A DNA stretch of 5,177 nucleotides. Source: Kiritimatiellia bacterium. GTDB taxonomy: Bacteria > Verrucomicrobiota > Kiritimatiellia > SLAD01. Position numbers and translations under genes: made by a program. The notes under the pieces are model-generated. The model had not been told where the DNA came from and searched no databases. It saw nothing but the letters and a program-made list of their open reading frames with translations. Of this stretch, positions 5,100-5,177 are shown in pieces (within the stretch, counting starts at the first letter, position 1; each line of letters begins with the position of its first letter). The DNA is taken from assembly GCA_007125875.1 (NCBI GenBank), contig SLCI01000195.1, positions 1 to 5,177 on the forward strand, in the 5' to 3' direction.

Positions 5100-5177
5100 A
5101 TGACGGCACCCCGCATCAGCAGTGAACGGCCCACGGCCAGCGAGGCGCGGCAAGCGCTACAGGCGGTTGCGGACCCC
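5100..5177 (+). CDS. Possible 5' end of a plus-strand gene, ArsR-like regulator start (runs off the right edge)
   Basis: ATG at 5100 opens 26 codons that run off the window. The peptide begins MTAPRISSERPTAS and continues E-A-R-Q-A-L-Q-A-V-A-D-P. The closing A-L-Q-A-V-A-D-P resembles the segment just before the first helix-turn-helix of ArsR/SmtB-family repressors, which commonly read L-K-A-L-A-D-P-T-R. The visible part is too short to prove it. There is no clear Shine-Dalgarno site. Two other ATGs (5090, 5095) lie just upstream in other frames and stop quickly. The same frame could instead start at ATG 4989, giving a longer, less protein-like N-terminus. The strand would be divergent from the coiled-coil gene, sharing the intergenic region with it. 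Confidence 0.35.
   Translation, partial: MTAPRISSERPTASEARQALQAVADP

Noticed and set aside
4934..5134. Extended 313-codon version of the minus-strand coiled-coil gene starting at GTG 5134
   Set aside because: The added 67 residues are cysteine-rich and unlike the rest, the GTG has no ribosome binding site, and the extension would bury the membrane helix far inside the protein.

Overview
The window is bacterial: four clearly separated reading frames, Shine-Dalgarno sites in front of the three whose starts are visible, a rho-independent terminator, and no tRNA, rRNA, insertion sequence or CRISPR array. Coding GC is moderately high by eye, while the gap before the second gene is strongly AT-rich. 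Two genes start with classical Sec signal peptides and one of these looks like a SurA-type periplasmic chaperone fragment, so a diderm (Gram-negative) host is likely. The combination of large unnamed repeat proteins and small coiled-coil anchors reminds me of Verrucomicrobiota/Kiritimatiellota-type genomes, but this is a low-confidence impression.

Layout. (1) Bases 1-2730 (+): the C-terminal 909 residues of a large protein that enters from the left edge. It has two beta-rich repeat units flanking a long helical middle, and only two cysteines. I do not recognise the family. (2) Bases 2731-2978: a gap with two perfect AT-rich palindromes (15 bp and 23 bp), a run of TTTTAC motifs, a TTGACA box and a strong ribosome binding site. 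(3) Bases 2979-3416 (+): a 145-residue secreted, tryptophan-rich protein that looks like a stand-alone starch/glycan-binding module (CBM21/CBM53-like). (4) Bases 3440-3476: a strong intrinsic terminator. (5) Bases 3491-4174 (+): a 227-residue exported protein resembling the N-terminal chaperone part of SurA/parvulin foldases, with no catalytic PPIase domain. (6) Bases 4193-4933 (-): a convergent 246-residue single-pass membrane protein with a coiled coil and a helical C-terminal domain. (7) Bases 4934-5177: a divergent intergenic region that probably holds the first codons of a plus-strand gene running off the right edge, with a start reminiscent of ArsR-family regulators.

How they may work together. 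The clearest regulatory story is the small glycan-binding gene: it has its own AT-rich operator/promoter zone and its own terminator, and the chaperone-like gene begins only 14 bases after the terminator's T tract. The chaperone-like gene therefore probably depends on terminator read-through or on a promoter inside the glycan-binding gene, giving much of the secreted binder and little of the putative foldase. A link to the large repeat protein (for example surface display) is possible from proximity only. Nothing here proves a single functional system.
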